Shown here: in pieces, positions 38,437 through 48,928 of the stretch
Layout of the letters: each line of letters begins with the position of its first letter
Position numbering within the stretch: position 1 is the stretch's first letter
Assembly: GCF_000702945.1 (NCBI RefSeq)
Contig: NZ_JNLE01000005.1
Coordinates: 186,001 to 250,000 of the forward strand
Length of the DNA stretch: 64,000 nucleotides
Direction of reading: 5' to 3'
Source: Clostridium sp. KNHs205
GTDB taxonomy: Bacteria > Bacillota > Clostridia > Lachnospirales > Lachnospiraceae
The notes under the pieces: model-generated
What the model was told of the DNA's origin: nothing
Databases searched by the model: none
The model's input: the letters and a program-made list of their open reading frames with translations, nothing else
Made by a program: the position numbers and the translations under genes

Positions 38437-38599
38437 AAAAACACCTGCGTCCATTCTTTTTCTTTCCCTCATTATACGTTAATCAATTGGGCGGTGCAAT
38501 ATGAATTGCTTTTTATTTCTCCTTTTGTTATTATATAGAAAACCAGCTTAGATAATGAGAACGATATACTTGATGAAACTGCTAAAGGAGAAGACTGAC

Positions 38600-39697
38600 A
38601 TGCCATACCTTTATGACAAAGTAATATTGGCTATAACCTGCCTGTTTTTATATCTGGCATGTTTTCCTTCTGCCTACTCACCGGCTCATGTGATAATCTT
38701 TGTCATACTGGCCTCTATAAGCACCTATACAGATAATCAACGCATTAAGCTGGCTTTATTTTTGCTGGCTTTGGGACTTTGTCAGTACTGGCCGCCCAGC
38801 CTGTTATTAATGCCTGTCATTTATTATGAAATAATATATGGGATATATAGCAGTCTCATCATATTTCTGCTGATACCATTGATTACAAATTTTCAGAACT
38901 ATAATATGAAAGGTCTTGCGTTTCTTTTGCTTTTATTTACACTGGCCACCTTTTTGAAACACAAGACACAAAAATACTGTCTTATGAAGGCTGATTATAA
39001 TGATCAGCGAGATACCTCAAAGGAATTGGCACTTTTACAGGAAGAAAGAAATCAGAGTCTTTTAGAGAATCAGGATTACGAGGTAAATATGGCTACCTTA
39101 AATGAAAGGAACCGTATTTCGAAAGAGATTCATGATAATGTTGGTCATATACTCTCACGAGCACTTCTTCAGATTGGTGCCCTACTGCTGATAACAAAAG
39201 ATGAAACACAAAAAGAAGGTCTCTCTGCCTTAAAGACTTCACTCTCCCAGGGAATGGACAGTATACGCTTAAGTATTCATAATATGTATGACGAATCTAT
39301 AGATTTATATGCATCAATAGAAACTTTGTTAAAGGATTTCACTTTCTGTACTGTTGATTTCGATTACGATATACGAAATAATCCTGATATTAAGTTAAAA
39401 TATGCCTTTATTGCAATTATCAAAGAATCCTTGTCTAATATTATTAAACATTCTAATGCTACAAAAGTACAGATCAGCTTAAGAGAACATCCTGCCATTT
39501 ATCAACTTATAATATCGGATAACGGGCAGTTAGACGAGGATAAACGCCATCGATTTAAGGCATATGATAAATCACCCAATTATTATGATGGTATGGGTCT
39601 GCAAAATATTACTGACAGAGTAAAAGGCTTCCAGGGTAATATGAATGTAACCGTTGAAAATGGTTTTAAGATTTTTATCAGTATTCCAAAGCAGTAA
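38600..39697 (+). CDS. NarL-type sensor histidine kinase
   Basis: A 365-residue kinase with about five N-terminal membrane helices (residues 5-120), a HisKA_3 dimerisation segment with the phospho-His in ERNRISKEIHDNVGH (about 185-200), and a HATPase domain (IIKESLSNIIKHSNATKV, GMGLQNITDRVKGF). Start at 38600 (MPYLYDKV) has GGAG upstream. The membrane sensor is small, as in LiaS/VraS-like kinases, suggesting it senses envelope stress; ligand unknown. Confidence 0.9.
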   Translation: MPYLYDKVILAITCLFLYLACFPSAYSPAHVIIFVILASISTYTDNQRIKLALFLLALGLCQYWPPSLLLMPVIYYEIIYGIYSSLIIFLLIPLITNFQNYNMKGLAFLLLLFTLATFLKHKTQKYCLMKADYNDQRDTSKELALLQEERNQSLLENQDYEVNMATLNERNRISKEIHDNVGHILSRALLQIGALLLITKDETQKEGLSALKTSLSQGMDSIRLSIHNMYDESIDLYASIETLLKDFTFCTVDFDYDIRNNPDIKLKYAFIAIIKESLSNIIKHSNATKVQISLREHPAIYQLIISDNGQLDEDKRHRFKAYDKSPNYYDGMGLQNITDRVKGFQGNMNVTVENGFKIFISIPKQ

Positions 39698-39757
39698 TTA
39701 AAAACTACATTTTTAATGTGGTATCAATGATATAAAAAGAAATGAGGTATTTATTAA

Positions 39758-40381
39758 ATGAAAATCTTGATAATCGACGACGACAAACTTGTCTGCTCAT
39801 CCTTAAAAATCATATTATCCTCTGACAGCAATATTACGGTCTGTGGAAACGGATTCAACGGGGAGGAGGCTATACAGCTGTATCAGGAGACAAATCCAGA
39901 CATTCTGCTTATGGATATCCGAATGGAACCCATGTCAGGTCTTGAGGCTGGCGAAAAAATACTTGCAGACTACCCAGAAGCTAAAATATTATACCTCACT
40001 ACTTTTCTTGATGATGATTATATTATAAAAGCATTGAATATAGGAGCCAAAGGCTATATGCTAAAACAGGATTTTGAAAGCATACTTCCTTCACTCCATG
40101 CAGTTTACAAAGGTCAGAACGTATATGGAAATGAAATTATAACGAAACTGCCCGAATTATTGCAGCAGTCAAATAGCAAGACTAATTATGTGAATTATGG
40201 AATAACAGACAAAGAATATGAAATTATCTGCAAAATAGCTGACGGGCTTTCAAATAAAGAAATAGCAGAATTATTATATTTAAGCGAAGGGACTGTCAGA
40301 AACTATATCAGTCTGATTCTCGAGAAGCTTTCATTAAGAGATCGTACTCAGATAGCAATATTTTATTACAAGAACAACTAG
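39758..40381 (+). CDS. NarL/LuxR family response regulator
   Basis: A 207-residue regulator: receiver domain with IIDDDKLVCSSL, the phospho-acceptor in DILLMDIRMEPMSGLEA, and the switch residues; C-terminal LuxR HTH (EIICKIADGLSNKEIAELLYLSEGTVRNYIS-like). GAGG lies before the ATG, 60 bases after the kinase gene. Expected target is the divergent ABC exporter. Confidence 0.93.
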   Translation: MKILIIDDDKLVCSSLKIILSSDSNITVCGNGFNGEEAIQLYQETNPDILLMDIRMEPMSGLEAGEKILADYPEAKILYLTTFLDDDYIIKALNIGAKGYMLKQDFESILPSLHAVYKGQNVYGNEIITKLPELLQQSNSKTNYVNYGITDKEYEIICKIADGLSNKEIAELLYLSEGTVRNYISLILEKLSLRDRTQIAIFYYKNN

Positions 40382-40557
40382 GGCATTTATGAAAACTGCC
40401 TTTACCAGGTTGACCCTTTCAATTTGTGGTTTAATTTTACAGGCATAGAAGTTTTGATTCATTGGGTAAGGGTAGCTGCTGTAGCAAGCTTCAAATACAC
40501 AGAATACCGAAAGCTAGCTGTTGGAATTATAGTAAATAACTTCAGACGTATCTTATT

Positions 40558-40650
40558 AAAAAAATATACCTGGATTCTGATTTATCCCAATAAGTGATTT
40601 TAAAGCTTGACTCATGGGGTAATTCATTCAATCCAGGTATACCTTTTTTA
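40558..40650. terminator. Bidirectional terminator between the response regulator and the opp operon
   Basis: TATACCTGGATT (40565-40576) pairs with AATCCAGGTATA (40630-40641), with T-runs on both strands and an inner ATCCCA/TGGGGT pair. It closes two convergent operons. The rest of 40382-40797 shows no gene. Confidence 0.8.
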
Positions 40651-40797
40651 TGTTTAAGTTTTTGTTTTAAATAGTGTATGTTTTATTGTTTTTTCTATTG
40701 ATTTTTGTCCGTTATAATCTATAAATCTCCCATTTCTCGTATCAGTCCAAAAGCAAATAGTATCTAGAAGTTAATAAACTATATTAAATCTTTAACC

Positions 40798-41139
40798 TTA
40801 AAAGAAAACCCAGGATATTAATGCGAACAGACCCAAAATCAACAGTGTTACCGGTGCAAAAATCAGAAACGCTGACAATAGCATGGCCGTAAAATCATAT
40901 TTCTCCAGATCCATGCCTTTGCTTTTCTCTGCATTCTTTTTACTTTTTTTGTCCGATACTTCTTCTTCCCAGTTTTCATATTCAGACTCATCTGCAGTAT
41001 TTTCTATTTTCTCACCGGAATCACTGTCTATAGAAATGTCCGGTGCATCTGGTGTGTCAGAAGAACTATTTCCTATAGCTTTTTCATTCTTCTCCTTCAG
41101 CCAGTTCATTGCTCTCTCTGTTTTTTTCTGAAATAACAC
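40798..41139 (-). CDS. Small membrane-anchored hypothetical protein
   Basis: Not recognised by name. The 113-residue protein has a basic N terminus (FQKKTERAMNWLKEKNEK), an acidic Ser/Asp/Glu-rich centre and a C-terminal membrane segment pair (AMLLSAFLIFAPVTLLILGLFALISWVFF). It lies 17 bases after oppF and is probably the last gene of the oligopeptide transporter operon; role unknown. Confidence 0.75.
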   Translation of the reverse strand: MLFQKKTERAMNWLKEKNEKAIGNSSSDTPDAPDISIDSDSGEKIENTADESEYENWEEEVSDKKSKKNAEKSKGMDLEKYDFTAMLLSAFLIFAPVTLLILGLFALISWVFF

Positions 41140-41156
41140 CAGATCACCCTCTTTTC

Positions 41157-42707
41157 TTATGAATTTACTATTTTATGATGGCAAGCCACGAAATGACCAG
41201 GTCTTACCTCTTCAAAATCAGGAACTACTTTCTTACAGATATCTGTTGCGTAACGGCAGCGTGTATGGAACTTACATCCTGTAGGCGGTTTTATAGGGCT
41301 TGGAATATCACCCTCAAGAATAATAGCCTCTTTCTTGTTTTCCACATCTGTTGTAGGAATAGCGGATAATAACGCTTCAGTATATGGATGTGTGGGATGT
41401 GCAAACAACTCTTCCGTAGAAGCAAGCTCCACAATATTTCCAAGATACATAACGCCTACACGATCACTGATATATTTGATAACACTTAAATCATGTGATA
41501 TGAAAAGGTATGTCAGATTTTCCTGCTCTTTTAAGTCCAGTAACAGGTTGATGATCTGTGACTGAATGGAAACGTCAAGGGCTGATACAGCCTCATCACA
41601 AACAACAAATTTAGGCTTTAGGGCAAGTGAACGTGCTATACCGATACGCTGGCGCTGACCTCCTGAAAACTGATGGGGATAACGGTGGATGAAATAAGGT
41701 GCAAGACCGCATTTCTCCATAACTTCCATTACATAGTTCTGTAGTTTTTCATCATTCCTGTCAAAGTATTTATGCGCAAGAAGACCCTCAGAAATAATCT
41801 GTCCTACAGTCATACGGGGATTTAAGGAAGAATAAGGATCTTGGAAAATGAGCTGTAGATCTTTGCGAAGTTTACGGCTCTCCTCTTCATTTAACTTTGC
41901 TAAGTTAATACCTTTATCTCTGTATACTTCATACTTGGCGAAATCCGGATTGCTCTCATATTTTTTCATGAGCTTATAAATCTCATTTCGGATTTCTTCC
42001 AGCTCTCTCTCTTTAATCTTTATAATTTCTTCCTTTTTCTTAATCTGAAGTAATACATTCTCTGTACCTGCTGCAATCTGCTCTTGAGTTTTTCCTTTTT
42101 CCTTTAATGTGGAACGTAATCCTTCATAAGCTATTCTGGTATCGTTTAACTTTTCATTCAGCTTACGGTATTCAACACCTGCTTTGTATTCTCTTACAAG
42201 AACCTCAGAAATAGGAGCCATGTCATCGGCTACAAAGAATCCGCCTACTAGCTGTACAATGTCAAGAAAACTATCTCTTGCATTTTTCTCTGCTTCTAAA
42301 AGCTGTGTTCTCATAGCATATTTAGCATCACCGTCAGGCAGTGCATCATACTGTTTCTTAACAGCAGCAGCCTTTTCATTCAGTACAAAATACTCTTTCT
42401 TTCTGTCAACCAGACTCTTAAGAATATCCAATACATACTGAGGGGCTATTTCATCTACATCTCTTCCATAGTACATGGTACGGCCATCGGTCTGGTTATA
42501 CAGCTGTAAAAGAGTACGGCCAAGGGTAGATTTACCACAACCGCTCTCTCCTACCAGTCCTAAGGTTTCACCTTCATAAATGTCAACGGTTATGTCATCA
42601 TTGGCTCTTACATAAAGCTTTTCCTTTTGAACCATGCTCTTTTTTATAGGAAAGTACTGTTTTAAGTTCTGTACTCTGATTAATACTTTTTTGTCCTTAT
42701 TTTCCAT
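41157..42707 (-). CDS. Oligopeptide ABC transporter ATP-binding protein with a long inserted helical region
   Basis: OppF/DppF-type ATPase: Walker [10 protein letters not shown] (53-61), Q-loop [14 protein letters not shown] (about 286-299), signature [12 protein letters not shown], Walker [14 protein letters not shown]-loop FISHD, and the C-terminal Cys motif [14 protein letters not shown]. The 516-residue length is about 185 more than usual. The excess lies between Walker A and the Q-loop and is mostly charged helix ([20 protein letters not shown]). The ATP-binding residues are intact. It overlaps oppD by 11 bases. Confidence 0.93.
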   Translation of the reverse strand: MENKDKKVLIRVQNLKQYFPIKKSMVQKEKLYVRANDDITVDIYEGETLGLVGESGCGKSTLGRTLLQLYNQTDGRTMYYGRDVDEIAPQYVLDILKSLVDRKKEYFVLNEKAAAVKKQYDALPDGDAKYAMRTQLLEAEKNARDSFLDIVQLVGGFFVADDMAPISEVLVREYKAGVEYRKLNEKLNDTRIAYEGLRSTLKEKGKTQEQIAAGTENVLLQIKKKEEIIKIKERELEEIRNEIYKLMKKYESNPDFAKYEVYRDKGINLAKLNEEESRKLRKDLQLIFQDPYSSLNPRMTVGQIISEGLLAHKYFDRNDEKLQNYVMEVMEKCGLAPYFIHRYPHQFSGGQRQRIGIARSLALKPKFVVCDEAVSALDVSIQSQIINLLLDLKEQENLTYLFISHDLSVIKYISDRVGVMYLGNIVELASTEELFAHPTHPYTEALLSAIPTTDVENKKEAIILEGDIPSPIKPPTGCKFHTRCRYATDICKKVVPDFEEVRPGHFVACHHKIVNS

Positions 42708-43692
42708 TTGCCCTTACTCCTTTCTCCGGATAGAAACAACGAACGGGATGCCCTTTTTCCACATCAACCAATGCAGGTTCTTCATTACGGCATTTATCCG
42801 TTGCATACTTACATCTGGGGGCAAATTTACAGCCCTTTGGAAGATCTAAGGGATGAGGTACCGCACCTGGGATAGCTTCCAAGCGGACACCGGTAGGTGT
42901 ATCCAATCTGGGAATGGAATACATTAACCCTTCCGTATATGGATGTGAATATTTGTTGTCCTTTCCAAAGATAACTTTGGCAGGAGCCATCTCTACAACC
43001 TGGCCGCAATACATAACAGCAACATCATCTGCCATCTCATTAATAACACCAAGGTCATGGGTAATAAAAAGAATGGAAGTTCCGTTTTCTTTCTTTAAAG
43101 CATTCATAAGCTTTAAGATCTGCGCCTGAATAGTAACATCCAGAGCAGTTGTAGGCTCATCGGCAATAAGAAGTTTAGGTTTGCAGGCAAGTGCCATAGC
43201 TATCATAACACGCTGTCTCATACCACCGGATAGCTGATGAGGATACTGTTTTGCTACCGCTTCAGGGTTTGGTATGTTAACCTGTTTCAGCATTTCCACC
43301 ACTTTTTCAGCAGCTTGCTTCTTACTCATACCCTGATGGATGATGAAAGGTTCAGATACCTGTTTTTCCACAGTAAATACCGGATTTAAGGAAGTCATAG
43401 GCTCCTGGAAAATAACCGAAATATCATTACCTCTGATTTTCGCCATATCTTTTACAGATACATCTGCTAAGTCTTTATCATTAAAAATCACTTCACCGCT
43501 GTCTATATAACCATTACCGTCTAACAGCTTTATAATGCTCATGGCAGATACGCTCTTACCGCTGCCGCTTTCACCAACGACACCAAGTGTCTTACCAGCT
43601 TCAACCTTATAAGAAACGCCGTTAACTGCCTTAATTGTACCTTTTTTGGTTTTAAAAAATGTGTGTAAATCTCTTAATTCCAGTAATGCCAT
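42697..43692 (-). CDS. oppD: Oligopeptide ABC transporter ATP-binding protein OppD-type
   Basis: A 331-residue ATPase of ordinary length: Walker [10 protein letters not shown]-loop [53 protein letters not shown] and the C-terminal [14 protein letters not shown] (Fe-S or structural Cys motif). It forms the nucleotide-binding pair with the OppF-type subunit and lies 12 bases after the permease gene. Confidence 0.95.
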   Translation of the reverse strand: MALLELRDLHTFFKTKKGTIKAVNGVSYKVEAGKTLGVVGESGSGKSVSAMSIIKLLDGNGYIDSGEVIFNDKDLADVSVKDMAKIRGNDISVIFQEPMTSLNPVFTVEKQVSEPFIIHQGMSKKQAAEKVVEMLKQVNIPNPEAVAKQYPHQLSGGMRQRVMIAMALACKPKLLIADEPTTALDVTIQAQILKLMNALKKENGTSILFITHDLGVINEMADDVAVMYCGQVVEMAPAKVIFGKDNKYSHPYTEGLMYSIPRLDTPTGVRLEAIPGAVPHPLDLPKGCKFAPRCKYATDKCRNEEPALVDVEKGHPVRCFYPEKGVRANGK

Positions 43693-43703
43693 TGTAGTTC
43701 CTC

Positions 43704-45530
43704 CTAACGTTCCTGAGATTTCGGATCGATTGCATCACGCAGTCCATCACCGGTTAAGTTAATACAAATTACACAGATGCCAAGTATGATGGAAGTAAAT
43801 ACCCATCTCCACCAGAAGCTCTGTATAACAATACTATTATTACTACCATAGAGCATATTTCCCCAGGTAGGTTGAGGTGCCGGTACGCCGAATCCTAAAT
43901 AGGACAATGTTGCCTCTGTTAACATACAAGTAGCAAAATCCAGGGTTGCAGTAACTATAATTACAGAAACCACGTTGGGCAGTATATGTTTAAATACGAT
44001 GGATAACTGCTTAACACCTACTGCCTTAGCCGCCGTAACGAATTCTTTCTCACGTTCAGAAAGCACCTGGGCACGAACCAGACGTGAAAGGCTTGGCCAT
44101 TGTAAAAGACCCAAAATAACCATCATCAGATATATTCGCTGGGTTGAGGTAAGTGAATTACCTAATAAAGCAGAAAGTATCATGGCAAAAGGTAAAAAGG
44201 GAAGACCGGAAACGATTTCCACGATACGCTGTAAAACAATATCAAGTTTGCCACCGAAGAAACCGGAAATTCCACCAATAACAACACCAATAATTGTAGA
44301 AATAACAACGGATAATGCTCCGATTGTCATAGACATCTTTCCACCATTAATTAATCTGTTCAAGATATCTCTACCCAATTCATCAGATCCAAGGAAATAA
44401 CCCTTTAATCCCCAGGTTAATACCTTACCACTGTCAGTAATTGCATAATTCTGATAAGACCCGGTATATACTTTAACGATATTACTCTTGCTAACGGATG
44501 CCGGAACGTCTGACTGCTTAAAGTTGTTAAAGCCCCAAGCTACAACCTTACCGCTTTCAGTAACAGCTGTATAGTGGTATCTTCCGCCTTCTATTGAGAC
44601 AAGCTTTTCAGATACTTCCGGTATTTTCCCCTCTCCTCTTTCAGAAAGGTTACCCCAGACGAATACTTTACCCTCGCTGTTTACTGCAGCCATTGTAGAT
44701 GCGGTTGTTGCAATATCTACAACTGTACCCATATTCTCAGGAAGACTTGTATAGCTGTTTGTCTGTCTTCCAAGATATACTGCCTGACCATCTTTTGTAA
44801 GTCCTAAAAGAGCGTCAGAAGTAGCTGCAATTTTAACAATCTGTCCCTGATAGGCATGACTGTTTTTATAATCATTGTTTGCATCATTTCCAAAGAAATA
44901 AGTCTGTCCGTCATCTGTTAAAACCAGGGAGCACTGATAACCGGCAACAATATCTACCACATTACCCAGTCCCTGTATTTCTTCAGGCACTTCACATTGC
45001 TTCTGTCTGTCACTGCCCCAGGCAAAAACCTGACCTTCTTCATTCAATGCCAGTATATGGTCAAAGCCTGCAGATACGCGTTTAATCTTTCCCATACCTG
45101 TAGGAACATATTTTAAATTAAGGGTATTTGTAATCTTGGTCTTACCCCACATATATAACTGGCCGTCTGTGGAAACTGCCACCGTATAAGTAGGTCCTAC
45201 AGAAATCTCAGCTACTTTACCCTGTAGAGATGAAGGTACATCCATCAGGTCTCTTCCCGGAGCAACATTCTGCTGACTGGTTTCCGTATAAGATAAATCA
45301 AGCTTTACAAATAATGGTCCGATAATAACCGTTGCAAATATTAATAAAAATACGATTAAACCTGTCATAGAAAGCTTATTGCTCGTAAAATTCTTAATAA
45401 TAGTCTTTATAGGACCCTGCATCTGTTCTTCTTCTAATATTGATAATTTCTTCTCACCTGTGCCAAAGGCCTTAATGAATAGAAGCTGTAAGAAACTTCT
45501 TCTCTTTTTCGGCGTTTTATTATTTTCCAT
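43704..45530 (-). CDS. Oligopeptide ABC transporter permease (OppC type) with inserted RCC1 propeller
   Basis: An OppC/DppC permease of 608 residues, about twice the usual length. Residues 1-85 hold a cytoplasmic segment and the first membrane helix (GLIVFLLIFATVIIGPLF). Residues about 105-375 are seven RCC1-type repeats of about 40 residues, each ending in a (V/A)(W/F/Y)(G)-type strand (for example LYMWG, VFAWG, VFVWG, VVAWG, VLTWG). The standard DppC motif FLGSDELGRDILNRL follows at about 378-392, then five helices and the EAA loop (EFVTAAKAVGVKQLSIVFKH). The insertion is in the extracellular loop between TM1 and TM2. AGGAGG lies before the ATG. Confidence 0.93.
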   Translation of the reverse strand: MENNKTPKKRRSFLQLLFIKAFGTGEKKLSILEEEQMQGPIKTIIKNFTSNKLSMTGLIVFLLIFATVIIGPLFVKLDLSYTETSQQNVAPGRDLMDVPSSLQGKVAEISVGPTYTVAVSTDGQLYMWGKTKITNTLNLKYVPTGMGKIKRVSAGFDHILALNEEGQVFAWGSDRQKQCEVPEEIQGLGNVVDIVAGYQCSLVLTDDGQTYFFGNDANNDYKNSHAYQGQIVKIAATSDALLGLTKDGQAVYLGRQTNSYTSLPENMGTVVDIATTASTMAAVNSEGKVFVWGNLSERGEGKIPEVSEKLVSIEGGRYHYTAVTESGKVVAWGFNNFKQSDVPASVSKSNIVKVYTGSYQNYAITDSGKVLTWGLKGYFLGSDELGRDILNRLINGGKMSMTIGALSVVISTIIGVVIGGISGFFGGKLDIVLQRIVEIVSGLPFLPFAMILSALLGNSLTSTQRIYLMMVILGLLQWPSLSRLVRAQVLSEREKEFVTAAKAVGVKQLSIVFKHILPNVVSVIIVTATLDFATCMLTEATLSYLGFGVPAPQPTWGNMLYGSNNSIVIQSFWWRWVFTSIILGICVICINLTGDGLRDAIDPKSQER

Positions 45531-45544
45531 ATGTGCGCCTCCTT

Positions 45545-46531
45545 CTATCGATTAACCCTGACACGGGGATCTACAAAACCATAACTTAAATCTATAATTA
45601 AGTTACCAACTAATGCGACAACCATATAAAACATCTGCACCGCAAGGGCAACATTATAATCCTGATTACGCAAAGCATCCATATAAAATTTACCCATACC
45701 GTTAAGATTAAACATTTCCTCAATAACTAATGAACCTGAGAAAATGCTGATGAACCAGCCGATAATTAAAGTAATAACCGGCAGTAAGGCATTTCTCCAG
45801 GCATGAGAATAGATAACAACCTTCTCTTTAAGACCTTTTGCTCTCGCTGTTCTGATATAATCCATACGCAAAGATTCAATCATGGCTGCACGAACATATC
45901 TTGTCATACCACCTAATGATCCAATGGTCATTACAATCAAAGGCAATGTCAGATAATGCATTCTGTCTAAAAAGAACGCCAGACCTGTGCCTTTAAAATT
46001 CGGTGTGTTCATACCACTGACAGGGAACCATCCCAATGTTACAGAGAATAAAAAGATACCGACCAGTGTTATAATAAATACAGGTAAACTGTATCCGACT
46101 ATGGTAAGTACCTGTACTGCATTATCAAAAACAGAATTACGTTTTACTGCACAAATAATTCCTAAAGGAATTGATATTCCCAGGGCTAGTACTACTGCAA
46201 AAATATTGATAAAAATGGTGTTTCCCATAGGAGCTTTCACTATTTCAATAACCGGTTTCTTATATCTTACAGAATTACCGAAGTCACCTTGTACTACCCC
46301 TCCTATCCATTTACCGTATTTCACGATTATGGGGTCATCAAGGCCCATCTGCTCTCTTAACTGCTCGTATCTCATTTGATACTGTTCCGGTTTCAACTTA
46401 CTCTTCATGGGCTCCAACTCTGCTCTTGCCGGATCTCCGGGTATCAGATTATATAAAAAGAACATAACAAGAGACATGATAAAAAATACAAATACCATGT
46501 AAAGCACTCTTTTACCAATATACTTTAACAT
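45545..46531 (-). CDS. oppB: Oligopeptide ABC transporter permease OppB-type
   Basis: A 328-residue permease with six helices: RVLYMVFVFFIMSLVMFFLY at the start, the LIPGDPAR motif, VQGDFGNSVRY, the EAA loop DYIRTARAKGLKEKVVIYSHAWRNALLPV and DPRVRVN at the end. It pairs with the RCC1-bearing permease, 14 bases upstream of it. Confidence 0.95.
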   Translation of the reverse strand: MLKYIGKRVLYMVFVFFIMSLVMFFLYNLIPGDPARAELEPMKSKLKPEQYQMRYEQLREQMGLDDPIIVKYGKWIGGVVQGDFGNSVRYKKPVIEIVKAPMGNTIFINIFAVVLALGISIPLGIICAVKRNSVFDNAVQVLTIVGYSLPVFIITLVGIFLFSVTLGWFPVSGMNTPNFKGTGLAFFLDRMHYLTLPLIVMTIGSLGGMTRYVRAAMIESLRMDYIRTARAKGLKEKVVIYSHAWRNALLPVITLIIGWFISIFSGSLVIEEMFNLNGMGKFYMDALRNQDYNVALAVQMFYMVVALVGNLIIDLSYGFVDPRVRVNR

Positions 46532-46728
46532 CCTTATTTCCTCCTACTTAATAACTTGTCTAAAAAAGACACGAAAACCGCTTCTATGAATTCTTATTAT
46601 TTGCCTATCATGACTAAATAGGCTTCTTCACTGAGTTTAGATAACAGTGCGAGGCCTAAGCCCAGTGAAGAACCCTATTTATAAAGAAAGACTTCCTAGA
46701 TGAGCCATGCAATCATCTTTTTTCATGA

Positions 46729-46757
46729 GAAATAGGGTATGAAACATACCCTATTTC
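46729..46757 (-). promoter_or_regulatory. Hairpin between oppA and oppB
   Basis: GAAATAGGGTATG-AAA-CATACCCTATTTC is a perfect 13-bp stem with a short loop, about 35 bases after the oppA stop. It has no following T-run on the minus strand and may stabilise the oppA message or reduce read-through into oppB, a common pattern for binding-protein genes. Confidence 0.6.
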
Positions 46758-46787
46758 ATCAGCAATATAAATTACACTTGAACTTTC

Positions 46788-48710
46788 TTATTCTTCAACA
46801 TAAGCTTTCATAAGAGCATATGACATATCCCAGATACCATTAGGATTATAGTTCTTTAACTTAGCGTTATAGAAATCATGGTAAGTATTGGAATACAGAG
46901 GAAGATCAGGTAATAAATAGTTCCATCTTTCGATGAAGGAAACAAATTTGCTTTCGAAAGTTGTTTTATCAGTAGGATCAACTAATACCATATCTTTTGC
47001 AAGCTTGGATAATTCTTCATCTGTAATGAAGTTAGTGTTATCACCAGCTTTGATACGCTCAGGATCACTTGTATAAGTTGCTGCCATATCATAGATAGGT
47101 GTAAATCCTGTTCCTAAGTTGAACATGTTGTAAGTAGGAACGGAGTATTTCTTATCAGTTGAACCATCTCTGTATAAGTAGCTTAATAACTCAGTAAAGG
47201 TCATTACTGTCTGATTGATCTGGATACCAGCAGCAGCTACATCAGGGTTGTTCTGTAATTTTACTACTAAAAGGTCAGAAACTGCATTCTGCTCGGAAGA
47301 AGCCCACTCAAGAATAAGAGGCATATAGGTTCCGTCATCAAGTTTCTTGTAACGAACACCTGAAGTATAATCTTTACCATCTTTGTCATATACCCAGCCG
47401 CCTTCTTCTAATACCTTAACAGCATTATCAAGACTGTAAGCATATGCATTTAACTTCTCATCAAGTGTATCCTTTGTATCCTGGTACATCCACATAGCAG
47501 GTCCGTAAGGTCCGTTTACAACAGAACCGAAACCGCCTGTGAAAGCTTTAGCGAAATCATTACGATCTAACAGCTGTGCTACAGCCTGACGAACTTCTAC
47601 GAACTGTGTAGGTCCGAAATCACAAACGAACTGTAATTTTCCGTATCCGTTACGGTCATAGGATGTATAAGCAAATCCGCCCTTGTCAACTAAGTCAAGA
47701 CCAGCATTGATTTCATCACCACTTGCCATACCGTTTAACAAATCAACAGAACCAGTCTTTAACTCATCAAGAGCTGTTTCAGTTGTAACTTTTTTGTAGA
47801 TAATAGTTTTGATAAGAGGTTTTAAACCTTCTTCATCACCAACAAATTTAGGGTTAACTTCAATAACAGCTTCTTTAGAAGACTCATTAAAGCTTACTGC
47901 ATTGTAAGGTCCGCATGTAATTGCAGGTATTGTAGTTCTGGCAGCATTGATTTTTGCTTCATAATTTTCTAATGTAAAGTTATCGGAAAGATATGCACCT
48001 TTTCCGTCATCAGCGATTGTAACCTGATCATCTGTATAGAAAGAAAGCTTTGTAGGCTGAACAGATACTAAACCTAACTCATAGAAGTAAGGAAGGTTTG
48101 CTGCATCAATGGTTACAGCAAATGTATCATCACTAATTAAATTAACACCGGAGAATTCTTTTGTCTTACCGGATGAATAATCAGCAAAGCCTTTGAAATA
48201 CATACCAACGATAGTATTGTTAGCTCCCATATCAGAAACTAATTTGGAAGACCATAAAAGCAGGTTAGCTACATAGTCTTTTGCTGTAATTGGTGTTCCA
48301 TCGTTCCAAACAAGTCCGCTGTTAATTGTCCATGTATATGTCTTGGAACCATCTTCATTATCAGTAACTTTGCTGTCTTTTACAACAGTTGTATCAACAA
48401 TGAACTCACCTGCGCTAGTTACTGCTACAGTTGAATATCCATTAGTCATCTGATAAATATCATTATCAGCTGCACCATTCTGGAAGAAAGGAATGAATTC
48501 ACCGCTTAAGTCAGTTGTACTACCGATGATAATCTGTCCTGTAGGTTCTGTGGGGGTTGCAGGAGCCTCTGTTGCTGCAGGCTCTTCTGTTGTTTCAGTA
48601 GGTGTTGCTGTAGGCTCTGTTGAGATTCCGGTGTCATTGTTGCTCTTGCATCCTGCAAGTGTAAATACCATGACAACGGTCAGCAATAATGCTAACACTC
48701 TTTTTTGCAT
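46788..48710 (-). CDS. oppA: Oligopeptide ABC transporter substrate-binding lipoprotein
   Basis: A 640-residue SBP_bac_5 protein. The signal peptide ends with the lipobox VFTLAGC; a Thr/Glu/Pro-rich linker follows. SYTW-like TYTWTINSGLVWNDGTPITAKDYVAN and FTGGFGSVVNGPYGPAMW-like segments are OppA hallmarks. The protein is about 90 residues longer than classic OppA. AAGGAGG precedes the ATG. It heads the operon with oppB, oppC-RCC1, oppD and oppF. Confidence 0.94.
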   Translation of the reverse strand: MQKRVLALLLTVVMVFTLAGCKSNNDTGISTEPTATPTETTEEPAATEAPATPTEPTGQIIIGSTTDLSGEFIPFFQNGAADNDIYQMTNGYSTVAVTSAGEFIVDTTVVKDSKVTDNEDGSKTYTWTINSGLVWNDGTPITAKDYVANLLLWSSKLVSDMGANNTIVGMYFKGFADYSSGKTKEFSGVNLISDDTFAVTIDAANLPYFYELGLVSVQPTKLSFYTDDQVTIADDGKGAYLSDNFTLENYEAKINAARTTIPAITCGPYNAVSFNESSKEAVIEVNPKFVGDEEGLKPLIKTIIYKKVTTETALDELKTGSVDLLNGMASGDEINAGLDLVDKGGFAYTSYDRNGYGKLQFVCDFGPTQFVEVRQAVAQLLDRNDFAKAFTGGFGSVVNGPYGPAMWMYQDTKDTLDEKLNAYAYSLDNAVKVLEEGGWVYDKDGKDYTSGVRYKKLDDGTYMPLILEWASSEQNAVSDLLVVKLQNNPDVAAAGIQINQTVMTFTELLSYLYRDGSTDKKYSVPTYNMFNLGTGFTPIYDMAATYTSDPERIKAGDNTNFITDEELSKLAKDMVLVDPTDKTTFESKFVSFIERWNYLLPDLPLYSNTYHDFYNAKLKNYNPNGIWDMSYALMKAYVEE

Positions 48711-48822
48711 AAAATTTCCTCCTTAATATATTGTTGATATTAGTCTGATATAAACACTCGAATTTTGCTATGTATTTCTCCGCTTTAATGCGGTGAACCA
48801 TTAAATCATTAAACTATTATAC

Positions 48823-48866
48823 AAAAAAAGCCTTTCTTCATTGACATTCAATGATTTAGAAAAGCA
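48823..48866 (-). terminator. Terminator-like hairpin in the oppA leader
   Basis: On the minus strand GCTTTTCT, TCATTG, loop, CAATGA, AGAAAGGC and TTTTTTT form an intrinsic terminator between the promoter at 48929-48957 and oppA at 48710. It could attenuate oppA transcription or end an upstream short RNA. Confidence 0.6.
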
Positions 48867-48928
48867 ACCTTGCAAATATTCATATTAGACAATATCTTTA
48901 ACGACTTTAAGCCGTCATCACAAGTTGT

